From the NCBI RefSeq assembly GCF_020055675.1, contig NZ_JAIPUS010000002.1:62001-126000 (forward strand): DNA of 64,000 nucleotides, in the 5' to 3' direction. Each line of letters starts with the position of its first letter. Positions within the stretch are counted from its first letter, which is position 1. The position numbers and the translations under genes were made by a program. Below the pieces are notes generated by a model. That model was not told the origin of the DNA. It did no database searches and saw only the letters and a program-made list of their open reading frames with translations. This document shows, in pieces, positions 44,521 through 52,986 of this stretch. This DNA is from Marivita sp. Lineage in GTDB: Bacteria; Pseudomonadota; Alphaproteobacteria; Rhodobacterales; Rhodobacteraceae.

Positions 44521-45396
44521 ATGACGGTCAATTCAATCGGCGTGGTCGGCGCAGGTCAGATGGGCAATGGGATTGCCCATGTCATGGCCTTGGCCGGGTA
44601 TCATGTTGTGCTGAACGATGTCAGCGAGGACGCGCTGAAACGCGCGGTCGCCCTGATCGAACGCAATATGGATCGACAGGTCAGCCGCGAGAAAATAACC
44701 CGAGAGGCCTGTGATGGTGCGATGGCCCGGATCACGACGACGCAGGACTTGCCCGAGGTCGCGCAGACGGACCTCGTGATCGAAGCGGCCACCGAAGACG
44801 AGACGATCAAGCAAAAAATCTTTGACGGTCTGCTCCCGCATCTGAGCGACCATACGATCCTGACCTCGAACACGTCGTCAATCTCGATCACACGGCTTGC
44901 AAGCCGCACCGACCGGCCGGAAAAATTCATGGGTTTTCACTTCATGAACCCGGTGCCAGTTATGCAACTGGTCGAGCTGATCCGCGGGATCGCAACGGAT
45001 CGCGAAACCTATGATATCTGCTATGGCGTGGTTGAAAGCCTTGGCAAAACCGCCGCTTCGGCCGAGGACTTTCCAGCCTTCATCGTCAACCGCATCTTGA
45101 TGCCGATGATCAATGAGGCGGTCTATACGCTTTACGAAGGCGTCGGGAATGTGAACTCCATCGACCAGTCGATGAAACTGGGCGCGAACCACCCGATGGG
45201 ACCGTTGGAATTGGCGGATTTCATCGGGCTCGACACCTGTCTGGCGATCATGAACGTGCTGCATGACGGGCTGGCGGACACGAAATACCGCCCCTGCCCG
45301 CTGCTGACCAAATATGTCGAGGCTGGATGGCTGGGCCGCAAGTCGCAGCGCGGATTCTACGATTACCGTGGCGACACGCCAGTGCCGACGCGCTAG
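44521..45396 (+). CDS. hbd: 3-hydroxybutyryl-CoA dehydrogenase
   Basis: 291 residues. SIGVVGAGQMGNGIAHVMALAGYHVVLND is the NAD(P)-binding fold. LTSNTSSISITRLA, KFMGFHFMNPVPVMQLVELI (catalytic His) and NPMGPLELADFIGLD-like NHPMGPLELADFIGLDTCL are the family motifs. It oxidises (S)-3-hydroxyacyl-CoA or reduces acetoacetyl-CoA, in beta-oxidation or short-chain acyl-CoA metabolism. ATG 44521 is the family start. Its TAG stop shares CTAG with the stop of the convergent acyltransferase. Confidence 0.95.
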   Translation: MTVNSIGVVGAGQMGNGIAHVMALAGYHVVLNDVSEDALKRAVALIERNMDRQVSREKITREACDGAMARITTTQDLPEVAQTDLVIEAATEDETIKQKIFDGLLPHLSDHTILTSNTSSISITRLASRTDRPEKFMGFHFMNPVPVMQLVELIRGIATDRETYDICYGVVESLGKTAASAEDFPAFIVNRILMPMINEAVYTLYEGVGNVNSIDQSMKLGANHPMGPLELADFIGLDTCLAIMNVLHDGLADTKYRPCPLLTKYVEAGWLGRKSQRGFYDYRGDTPVPTR

Positions 45397-46274
45397 TCTT
45401 TTCGGCCCAGCGCGATGGTGGTTTCCCGCAGCGACGCCACGAAATCGCGGCTGCGGCCGGCAAAGGCTTCAATCGCATCCGCCGGGATCGGCTCTCCGAC
45501 AACAGGAGCCTGCGGTTTCCCGCACGCATGGATCACCTCGTTGATCAGCAGTCCTTGACGCAGGGTCGCAGACACTTTGTTGGCGATCTGGTAGACACGC
45601 GAATTCTGGCCGGGAAAGAAGATCGGCACCACCGTGGCGCCGGACCTCTGGATCAGGTTGGCCGTGAACGGATTCCACGTACGCTCAATCGCCGGGCCGA
45701 AATATGTATCACTGGACGCCACGACACCCGACGGGAACAGCGCGACCACGCCGCCTGTCTTGAGATGCGACATGGCCCGGCTGCGCATTTCAAGGCTCTG
45801 CTCGCGCGCATCCTCTTCATGCGGAAAGGGCACAGGGATCATGAATTGCTCGACTTCGGATACCCCGGTGAGCAATGAGCGCGTCAGGATCTTGTAATCC
45901 GTGCGCACACGCCCGATCAGTTCGGCAAGAACCATCCCATCCACAAGGCCATGCGGATGATTGGCCACGATGATGACAGGCCCGGTCTTTGGAATGCGCG
46001 CGATCTGTTCAGGGGGAGTTTGCAACGGGATTTTCATCAGACCCAACGCCTGACCCCAGAACGCCTGCCCTTCGGCTGGTCCCATGCGTTCGAACCGCCG
46101 CACGAGCCGCAGTAAAGGAACCTTGCCCGTCACCCATTCCAATGCCCGAATGGTGTTTGATTTCCACGGGTTTGTGAACGTGTTGGCATAGCTCAACCGA
46201 CGCTTGTCATATGGCGGATCGCCCGGTTCCACGGGCGGCGCGTCTGTGGAAGTGTGCTGATAGCTGTCAACCAT
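45393..46274 (-). CDS. Lysophospholipid acyltransferase family protein
   Basis: 293 residues. A PlsC-like core is visible: VIIVANHPHGLVDGMVLAEL (acyltransferase block I, but with NHPHG and His-x5-Asp rather than the usual His-x4-Asp), VALFPSGVVASSD (block III) and VVPIFFPGQNSRVYQIA (block IV). The HPHG form is reminiscent of DGAT2/TMEM68-type enzymes. It probably acylates a glycerolipid or related acceptor at the inner membrane. ATG 46274 gives the most compact start. Confidence 0.82.
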   Translation of the reverse strand: MVDSYQHTSTDAPPVEPGDPPYDKRRLSYANTFTNPWKSNTIRALEWVTGKVPLLRLVRRFERMGPAEGQAFWGQALGLMKIPLQTPPEQIARIPKTGPVIIVANHPHGLVDGMVLAELIGRVRTDYKILTRSLLTGVSEVEQFMIPVPFPHEEDAREQSLEMRSRAMSHLKTGGVVALFPSGVVASSDTYFGPAIERTWNPFTANLIQRSGATVVPIFFPGQNSRVYQIANKVSATLRQGLLINEVIHACGKPQAPVVGEPIPADAIEAFAGRSRDFVASLRETTIALGRKD

Positions 46275-46322
46275 GGGGCAGTGTGATGTCCTGTTTCTGG
46301 CTGTCCATGCCGACCCCAAGGA

Positions 46323-46601
46323 TCAGCACCCTTCTCCAAAGCGGTCGGCCACAAGGGTTTCAAGCGCAGCAGCAAGCGCCTCAGCGTCAGGCCCAGAGGT
46401 CTTGACCTCAATAGAGGTTCCTTTGGAGGCTGCCAACATCAAAAGCCCCATGATGCTGTCCCCCGAGGCGGTTATCCCGTCTTTGCGGACTTCGGCTGTG
46501 GCATCGAAGCCTTCGACCACCTCGACCAACTTTGCCGATGCCCGGGCATGCAAGCCTTTTTCGTTTATGATGTTTAATGCGCGATGCGCCGTGGCGGACA
46601 T
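46323..46601 (-). CDS. ptsH: Phosphocarrier protein HPr
   Basis: 92 residues. EKGLHARASAKLVEVVEGF contains the phosphorylated His18; SGDSIMGLLMLAASKG contains the regulatory Ser49 that HprK would phosphorylate. Part of the leftward chvI-chvG-hprK-rapZ-EIIA-ptsH cluster. No EIIC/EIIB permease is nearby, so a regulatory phosphotransfer chain is likelier than sugar import. Confidence 0.95.
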   Translation of the reverse strand: MSATAHRALNIINEKGLHARASAKLVEVVEGFDATAEVRKDGITASGDSIMGLLMLAASKGTSIEVKTSGPDAEALAAALETLVADRFGEGC

Positions 46602-46615
46602 GTTGGCCGGCCTCC

Positions 46616-47029
46616 CTAAGTCTTTGAACAGGCGCTCTGATCCAGAGATACATCTTGACTGTCAATGTATTTCCGCCCCGCCTCCAGGGCCGCGCGCACA
46701 GCATCCGGGACCGTTTTGTTGCGACTTTTCGCCAATTTGATCAGCATCGGCAGGTTCGCGCCATAAATGATGCGCCGATTTTCCGGCTTGCATGCCCGCA
46801 GGCTCAGGTTCGACGGGGAGCCGCCGAACATGTCGGTCACGATCACGACGCCATCCCCAATGTCGACCTTGTCGGCAAGGGTACAGATCTCTGTTTGTTT
46901 GGCGTCCCGGTTATGGTTCGCGTGGATCGACACCGCAGCCATGCCGACCTGTTGGCCGACAACATGTTCAACCGCAGAAAGGTATTCCTGCGCCAAGCCG
47001 CCGTGAGCCACGATCACTATTCCGATCAA
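46616..47029 (-). CDS. PTS EIIA component, mannose family
   Basis: 137 residues. IGIVIVAHGGLAQEYLSAVEHVVG contains the active His9, and VVIVTDMFGGSPSNLSLRAC is the fold's signature. It receives phosphate from HPr. ATG 47029 overlaps the rapZ stop (ATGA); 14 bp separate it from ptsH. In alphaproteobacteria this orphan EIIA is thought to signal carbon or nitrogen status rather than transport mannose. Confidence 0.95.
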   Translation of the reverse strand: MIGIVIVAHGGLAQEYLSAVEHVVGQQVGMAAVSIHANHNRDAKQTEICTLADKVDIGDGVVIVTDMFGGSPSNLSLRACKPENRRIIYGANLPMLIKLAKSRNKTVPDAVRAALEAGRKYIDSQDVSLDQSACSKT

Positions 47030-47949
47030 ACTACCGCCTTTCCGGATTTAGACACAACGCTGCTCCCAGGGTCTATAAACCCTCGGCGAATTAATTCCTT
47101 GTGGTTAATTGACACCCGTCTGTCGGCTTCTGCAAGGGTCCGAGCCACGTCTTCCGCAACAACAACCGACCGGTGCTGCCCTCCGGTGCATCCGAGACCG
47201 ATGGTCAGGTGGGTTTTTCCCTCTGCCTCGAACTCGGGCAAGAGATATGTCAGCATATCCGTGATCCGGGATTTGAACGGCGCGAACCGCGTGTCTTGGC
47301 GGACGTAGCACTGCACCGCGTCATCCAAGCCGGTTTTGTGGCGCAGCGTCGCATCCCAATGCGGGTTGGCCAGAAAGCGGCAGTCGAACACCATGTCGAC
47401 GCCGTGCGGGATACCACGTTTGTACGAAAAGGACTGCACGCATACCGCCAGACTATGTGAGGCGCTATTGAAGAAAATTTGAGTCAGTTGTGACCGAAGG
47501 TCATGTGGTGACAGGTGCGAGGTATCGATGACGATGTCGGCCCGGTCCTCGATCGGGCGCAAAAGCGCCGCCTCCCGCTCTATCCCGGACTCGGGTGCGT
47601 CCTCGGACGCCATCGGGTGGCGCCGCCTCGTTTCGGAATAGCGACGCACGAGCACGTCCGACCGGCAATCCAGAAACAACAGCGCCGCCTTCCCGTCGGT
47701 CCGGTGGAGTAATTCCCGGTGCAACTCCAGAAGACGGGACAGGGAAAAGTCACGGTTGCGCACGTCAATGCCAAGCGCGACCGGATGATCCATCGGTTCC
47801 CCGTCAAACAACCGCGGGATCATTCGCAAAGGAATGTTGTCGATCGCCTCGAACCCCAAATCCTCAAGCGCGTTGATCGCGGTCGACCTCCCGGCGCCGG
47901 AAGGGCCGGTAACAAGCACAACCCTGGTCTGGTTTTGATCAGTCGTCAT
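47026..47949 (-). CDS. rapZ: RapZ/YvcJ-family P-loop nucleotide-binding protein
   Basis: 307 residues. Walker A is VTGPSGAGRSTAINALEDLGF (Arg replaces the usual Lys). DNIPLRMIPRLF, LFLDCRSDVLVRRYSETRRRHP and the C-terminal GLGCTGGQHRSVVVAEDVA are diagnostic. In enterics RapZ is an RNase E adaptor controlling glmS; in alphaproteobacteria its link to the PTS genes suggests a carbon-signalling role. ATG 47949 is the family start. Confidence 0.93.
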   Translation of the reverse strand: MTTDQNQTRVVLVTGPSGAGRSTAINALEDLGFEAIDNIPLRMIPRLFDGEPMDHPVALGIDVRNRDFSLSRLLELHRELLHRTDGKAALLFLDCRSDVLVRRYSETRRRHPMASEDAPESGIEREAALLRPIEDRADIVIDTSHLSPHDLRSQLTQIFFNSASHSLAVCVQSFSYKRGIPHGVDMVFDCRFLANPHWDATLRHKTGLDDAVQCYVRQDTRFAPFKSRITDMLTYLLPEFEAEGKTHLTIGLGCTGGQHRSVVVAEDVARTLAEADRRVSINHKELIRRGFIDPGSSVVSKSGKAVV

Positions 47950-47965
47950 AAATCCGTTGTAGTCA

Positions 47966-48406
47966 TCACGACGGGCCAACAGACCGCCCGTCACTGCGTA
48001 AATATTGCAAAACCGCGGCGGGGAAATGCTGCGTTTCGACTTTGTGAAGCAAAGGAAATGTTTTCGTGAAGTAAGTGATGATCCGATCAGGCGGCAGGCG
48101 GCGGGTTTCGGTCTGGTCCATATCGATGACCAGACGCAATGACGCGGGTGACTGATGATCGGCATGCAGCAGCCCGACACCTCGCGCCTCGATCAGACCG
48201 CGCAGGGTGTCCGGGCATGACAGCAGAACCCTATCCGTATCCAGGGTCAGAAGCACCCGGTCATCCGCCACAAGCGTGGCTCCTCGGGCCATCATTTCGA
48301 GCGCAAGTGAAGATTTCCCGGACCCGGACGCGCCGATCATCAGCGCCGCGCCGCCATGCAGCGCCACTGCGGTGGCGTGCAGGCTTTGGGTGTCTGCGTC
48401 AGACAT
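47966..48406 (-). CDS. hprK: HPr kinase/phosphorylase, short alphaproteobacterial form
   Basis: 146 residues, corresponding only to the C-terminal catalytic domain of Gram-positive HprK (about 310). Walker A is LMIGASGSGKSSLALEMMARGATLVADDRV, and IEARGVGLL is the family signature. It would phosphorylate and dephosphorylate HPr on Ser. Seven bp after chvG; 17 bp before rapZ. Confidence 0.93.
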   Translation of the reverse strand: MSDADTQSLHATAVALHGGAALMIGASGSGKSSLALEMMARGATLVADDRVLLTLDTDRVLLSCPDTLRGLIEARGVGLLHADHQSPASLRLVIDMDQTETRRLPPDRIITYFTKTFPLLHKVETQHFPAAVLQYLRSDGRSVGPS

Positions 48407-48412
48407 TGTCCG

Positions 48413-50125
48413 TCACAGTGGCAGCCCCACCACGAAGCGCGCGCCCAAAGGCTCGGAGGTGGCGTCGGCTTCGGTCGGGCGGATGTTTTCGGCCCAGATC
48501 ACCCCGCCATGCGCCTCGACGATCTGTTTCGAGATCGCGAGGCCAAGGCCGGAATTGTTGCCGAATTCGGTTTCCGGACGCTGCGAATAGAAGCGTTTGA
48601 AGATTTTGGTAAGCGCCTGATCCGGGATACCGGGACCCGTATCCTCGACCACGATCAAAACCCGGTTTTCGCGGCGGCGCGCCCAGAGCCGGATGGCATC
48701 GCCGTCTTCGCAAAAGCTGATTGCATTGGTGATCAGGTTGACGAAAACCTGAGCGAGCCGCGCTTCGAGCCCGTGTACATGGACCTGTTGTTCGGGCAGA
48801 TCCGAGATGAATTCGACCCCTCGGCGCTTGGCATCTTCACCAAGGAACTGGCCAATATTGTTGAGCATCTCCAGAAGGTTGAACTCGGCCTCTTCCTCCT
48901 TGACCAACTCGCTATCCAGCCGGGAGGCGTTGGAAATATCGCTGACAAGGCGATCGAGGCGGCGCACATCGTGGTCGATAACGTCCAGAAGGCGTTCCAC
49001 CTGATCCTGCTTGCGCGCAACGCGCAGCGTGCCGACGGCCGAACGCAGAGACGCCAGCGGATTCTTGATCTCATGTGCAACATCAGCGGCGAATTGTTCG
49101 TTTGCGTCGATCCTGTCGTAGAGCGCGGCAACCATTCCGCGCAGAGCCCCTGACAAGCGGCCGATTTCGTCGGGCCGGGCGGTCAGGTCGGGGATGCGGA
49201 TGCGTCCGGACGAAACATTGCGCCGATTTCGATCCCGGCCCACCTCCGCTGCGTCCGCCAGGTTGGAGATCGGGTTGGAAATGGTCGAGGCCAGAACAAG
49301 GCTGAGACCGATGGACACCAGCGTCGCGATGACGAACATCTGCAAGACATTTTCGCGTTCCTGCCGCACGGCAGCATCGATTTCAGGCGCGTAGCTGACC
49401 AGCGCAACGGTTCCCGCCACGCCGCTTTGAACCTCGATCGGGGAGAAGGCGGTGAAGATCGTGGCGCCATTCGGGCCTTCGGACCGTTCAACGCGCGTCT
49501 GAGACGGTTCCGTTGCTTCGATCTGGCGGCGCAGGATGTCTTCGAGGCTGAGCGAGGGCGACACAGTGGGCGCGCCAAAGACCGAAGATACGCTGCTCCA
49601 GACTGTCAGCAGGAAATCCGAAATGACCGTTGGCTTTTCAGTTGATGCAGCGTCCTGGACCCCAGCATCCTCATCGACCTCGCCGACGAGGAAGCGGGCC
49701 GCGTCGAAGATGAACACATGCAGGCCCGGACGCATTTCCAGGTTGTCCAGAGTGCGAGACACATCCACGCCTTCGCCTGTGGCAAGATTGACGCTGGGCG
49801 CATCGATCGTTCGGGCCTCGAACACATCGGCGATGAGCTCCGCCTCGATCCGGACGTATTCGGCCTTTTGTTCGGCCAGCGTGTCGCGAGAGGAATTGAG
49901 GAAGAGAATGCCTGCAACAAGGAAGTTGAGGGCAACGAGGTTGAACGTGATGATCTTGCGCGTCAGCGGAGAGCGGTTGAGAGAAAAGATGCCACGCTTT
50001 TCCTGGCTGTTGCGGACCTCGGACTCAACATTCTTGTCGGGGGCGATCCAATCGTCCCCGAGCACAACGTCCGCATCTTTCCGCCCCCCGGTCTTATCAG
50101 CGGCGACGCCCTCAACCAGTGCCAT
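48413..50125 (-). CDS. chvG: Sensor histidine kinase ChvG
   Basis: 570 residues from ATG 50125; GTG 50131, which overlaps the chvI stop as GTGA, is an alternative. TM1 (ITFNLVALNFLVAGILFL), a periplasmic domain of about 190 residues, TM2 (MFVIATLVSIGLSLVLAST), a HAMP segment, the His box FAADVAHEIKNPLASLRSAVGTL, and ATPase motifs with NSGLGLAISKQIVEAHGG. ChvG senses acid or envelope change and phosphorylates ChvI. Confidence 0.93.
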   Translation of the reverse strand: MALVEGVAADKTGGRKDADVVLGDDWIAPDKNVESEVRNSQEKRGIFSLNRSPLTRKIITFNLVALNFLVAGILFLNSSRDTLAEQKAEYVRIEAELIADVFEARTIDAPSVNLATGEGVDVSRTLDNLEMRPGLHVFIFDAARFLVGEVDEDAGVQDAASTEKPTVISDFLLTVWSSVSSVFGAPTVSPSLSLEDILRRQIEATEPSQTRVERSEGPNGATIFTAFSPIEVQSGVAGTVALVSYAPEIDAAVRQERENVLQMFVIATLVSIGLSLVLASTISNPISNLADAAEVGRDRNRRNVSSGRIRIPDLTARPDEIGRLSGALRGMVAALYDRIDANEQFAADVAHEIKNPLASLRSAVGTLRVARKQDQVERLLDVIDHDVRRLDRLVSDISNASRLDSELVKEEEAEFNLLEMLNNIGQFLGEDAKRRGVEFISDLPEQQVHVHGLEARLAQVFVNLITNAISFCEDGDAIRLWARRRENRVLIVVEDTGPGIPDQALTKIFKRFYSQRPETEFGNNSGLGLAISKQIVEAHGGVIWAENIRPTEADATSEPLGARFVVGLPL

Positions 50126-50127
50126 GG

Positions 50128-50832
50128 TCACTCTTCGTTGTACCGATATCCGATTCCGTAAAGCGTTTCGATCGCCGAGAATTCATCGTCAACCATGCGC
50201 ATTTTCTTGCGCAAGCGCTTGATATGACTATCGATTGTGCGATCATCGACATATACCTGATCATCATACGCCACATCCATCAGCTGATCGCGAGATTTGA
50301 CGAACCCCGGACGCTGGGCAAGGGCCTGCAAAAGCAGAAATTCGGTGACAGTGAGCGATACATCCCGATTTTTCCAAGACACCGCGTGACGCAACGGATC
50401 CATGGACAGATTGCCCCGCACCATGAGCTTTGTCTCTTCGACCTCGGTTCCGGCCGCGTCGCCGGCAATGGCATCCTGACGGCGCAGCAGCGCACGGATA
50501 CGTTCGACCAACAGGCGCTGCGAAAACGGCTTTTTGACATAGTCATCTGCGCCCATGCGTAAGCCCAGCACCTCGTCAATCTCGTCATCCTTGGACGTCA
50601 GGAAGATCACGGGCATCTTGGTTTTCTGGCGGACCCGCTGAAGCAGATCCATGCCATCCATGCGCGGCATCTTGATATCGAATACGGCCATATCGGGCAT
50701 TTTCTTGTTGAATGCATCCAATGCAGCCTGTCCGTCGTTGTAGGTTTCGACCTCGAAACCTTCGGCCTCGAGGGTGATCGCGACCGATGTCAGGATATTC
50801 CTGTCATCGTCCACAAGGGCGATTTTCGACAT
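50128..50832 (-). CDS. chvI: Response regulator ChvI
   Basis: 234 residues. The receiver domain has [13 protein letters not shown], phosphorylatable Asp in [17 protein letters not shown], and Lys in [11 protein letters not shown]. The OmpR-type winged helix ends [38 protein letters not shown] 50832 gives the family start. Divergent from pckA, a known ChvI-linked gene in rhizobia and Agrobacterium. Confidence 0.95.
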   Translation of the reverse strand: MSKIALVDDDRNILTSVAITLEAEGFEVETYNDGQAALDAFNKKMPDMAVFDIKMPRMDGMDLLQRVRQKTKMPVIFLTSKDDEIDEVLGLRMGADDYVKKPFSQRLLVERIRALLRRQDAIAGDAAGTEVEETKLMVRGNLSMDPLRHAVSWKNRDVSLTVTEFLLLQALAQRPGFVKSRDQLMDVAYDDQVYVDDRTIDSHIKRLRKKMRMVDDEFSAIETLYGIGYRYNEE

Positions 50833-51172
50833 GGAGTGTGTTCCTTGTACTGCTCTTGATTGTATTTTTTGGGCATTATGCGTGCTTTTTTCCTTTGCGC
50901 CAATGTAATTTTGCGAATCACATCGCATCCGCGCTGATATTGAGACGGAAAAATCCTTACGGATGGCTAATATGCATCACCAAGCCCGACGTGAGGCTGT
51001 GATGGTTGCGCTAAACCGCTTTTGGTTGCGCTAACGGAGCGTTTGCGTCCTGTTCAGCTCTGGAATGCCCATGTTAAGACGCGAAGGCTTTCGATGTTCC
51101 GTCGGGAGCAGACCGCATGTGTGCGGCCTTCTACAAAATCGTCGCAAGAGCGTAGCTACAGGAGCTTGGCAA
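50833..51172. promoter_or_regulatory. Divergent chvI / pckA control region
   Basis: 340 bp without a gene. The left half is AT-rich with T-tracts (toward chvI). The element GGTTGCGCTAA occurs twice, at 51004-51014 and 51024-51034, exactly 20 bp apart (two DNA turns), on the pckA side. Tandem direct repeats in register are the usual target of OmpR-type regulators such as ChvI. I could not fix the promoter hexamers. Confidence 0.6.
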
Positions 51173-52771
51173 ATGACATTTGGACGGGTTAACCCGAAAT
51201 TCCGGCTGGAAGATCAACAGATCAACGGGCTTGGCAATGTCTATTACAACCTCACGGAGCCCGCTCTGATCGAAGCGGCATTGAAGCGTGATGAAGGCAC
51301 GCTGGGCAATGGCGGGGCATTCCTTGTCACCACCGGCAAATTCACCGGCCGGTCGCCCAAGGACAAGCATGTGGTCAAGACAGACGGCGTCGCCGACACG
51401 ATCTGGTGGGACAATAACGCGCCGATGTCGCCCCAAGGGTTCGACGCGCTCTATTCCGATATGCTCGAGCATATGAAAGGGCGCGAGTATTTCGTGCAGG
51501 ACCTGACCGGCGGCGCGGATCCCAAGACCGCAATCGACGTGCGGTTCATCCAGGAATTGGCGTGGCACAATCTTTTCATTCGCCACATGATGCGCCGGCC
51601 CGACCGCGAAGACCTGGACAGCTTTGTGGCCGATTTCACGGTGATCAACTGCCCGTCTTTCCAGGCGGATCCCAAGAAACACGATTGCCGGTCCGAAACC
51701 GTGATCGCGATGAACTTCGATCGCAAGCTGATCCTGATCGGAGGCACCGAATACGCCGGTGAAAACAAGAAATCCATCTTCTCGCTTCTCAATTACCTTT
51801 TGCCGGAAAAAGGCATCATGCCGATGCATTGTTCAGCCAATCATGCGGTTGGCAACCCGGTGGATACGGCGATCTTTTTCGGTCTGTCCGGCACCGGCAA
51901 GACGACGCTGTCGGCCGATCCGAACCGTGTCCTGATCGGAGATGACGAACATGGCTGGTCCGATCGCGGAACCTTCAATTTCGAAGGCGGATGTTATGCC
52001 AAGACGATCAATCTTTCGCGCGAAGCGGAACCCGAGATTTACGACACCACGAACAAGTTCGGCACCGTTATCGAAAACATGGTCTTCGATCCCGACACGT
52101 TTGAGCTTGATTTCAAGGATGACAGCCTGACCGCCAACATGCGCTGCGCCTACCCGCTGGACTATATCTCGAACGCGTCGGAAACCGCGCTTGGCGGGCA
52201 TCCCAAGAACATCATCATGCTGACCTGCGATGCCTTTGGCGTCCTGCCCCCGATCTCGCGGCTCACACCTGCGCAGGCGATGTATCATTTCCTGTCGGGC
52301 TTCACCTCCAAGGTCGCCGGGACAGAACGCGGCGTGACCGAACCAGAGCCGACTTTCTCGACCTGTTTCGGCGCGCCTTTCATGCCACGTCGCCCCGAAG
52401 TGTACGGAAACCTGCTGCGCGAAAAGATCGCGTCGCACGGCGCGACCTGCTGGTTGGTCAATACAGGCTGGACCGGTGGAGCTTACGGGGCCGGGGAACG
52501 GATGCCCATCAAGGCAACGCGCGCCCTGCTGACCGCGGCGCTGGACGGTCGCCTAGCCGAAGCCGATTTCCGCAAGGATCCGAATTTCGGATTCGAGGTT
52601 CCGGAGAAGGTCGAGGGCGTGCCGGACATGCTGCTTGATCCGCGCCGGACGTGGAACGACAAGGATGCCTATGATGCGCAGGCCGACAAGCTCGTACAGA
52701 TGTTTGCTGACAACTTTGCGCAGTATGTGCCCTATATCGACGATGACGTGAAAGCCGCCGCAATCGGCTAA
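51173..52771 (+). CDS. pckA: Phosphoenolpyruvate carboxykinase (ATP)
   Basis: 532 residues. The kinase-1a loop [43 protein letters not shown] and GGYRGPGKRL-free [17 protein letters not shown] segments identify the ATP-dependent enzyme. It makes PEP from oxaloacetate for gluconeogenesis from acetate, organic acids or amino acids. ATG 51173 has AGGAG nine bases upstream; the longer frame is not conserved-looking. Confidence 0.97.
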   Translation: MTFGRVNPKFRLEDQQINGLGNVYYNLTEPALIEAALKRDEGTLGNGGAFLVTTGKFTGRSPKDKHVVKTDGVADTIWWDNNAPMSPQGFDALYSDMLEHMKGREYFVQDLTGGADPKTAIDVRFIQELAWHNLFIRHMMRRPDREDLDSFVADFTVINCPSFQADPKKHDCRSETVIAMNFDRKLILIGGTEYAGENKKSIFSLLNYLLPEKGIMPMHCSANHAVGNPVDTAIFFGLSGTGKTTLSADPNRVLIGDDEHGWSDRGTFNFEGGCYAKTINLSREAEPEIYDTTNKFGTVIENMVFDPDTFELDFKDDSLTANMRCAYPLDYISNASETALGGHPKNIIMLTCDAFGVLPPISRLTPAQAMYHFLSGFTSKVAGTERGVTEPEPTFSTCFGAPFMPRRPEVYGNLLREKIASHGATCWLVNTGWTGGAYGAGERMPIKATRALLTAALDGRLAEADFRKDPNFGFEVPEKVEGVPDMLLDPRRTWNDKDAYDAQADKLVQMFADNFAQYVPYIDDDVKAAAIG

Positions 52772-52803
52772 GCGGCCTGCGTCGAAAAGTGCTGGGAAAG
52801 TCA

Positions 52804-52836
52804 GGGCGGGCATACCATTTTACCGGGTGTCCGCCC
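52804..52836 (+). terminator. Probable terminator after pckA
   Basis: GGGCGGGCAT pairs with GTGTCCGCCC (two wobble pairs) around a 13-base loop, followed a few bases later by GTTTT. It lies 32 bp past the pckA stop. Confidence 0.45.
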
Positions 52837-52986
52837 CAAGTGTTTTCTGCACCTGCATCGGATTAGCGCCGCAAGGCAGCACTTCAATGCGAAAGATTGG
52901 AACAAATATTAGGTATATTTGGTATTTTTGTTGCGCTGCACCTGCAAAATAGATATCCAGCAGTAAAGCTGAAAAGGACACGATTC

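Noticed and set aside
50787-51002. Rightward 71-codon hydrophobic frame over the start of chvI
   Set aside because: Hydrophobic only because it is antisense to AT-rich promoter DNA; no ribosome site and it overlaps chvI.
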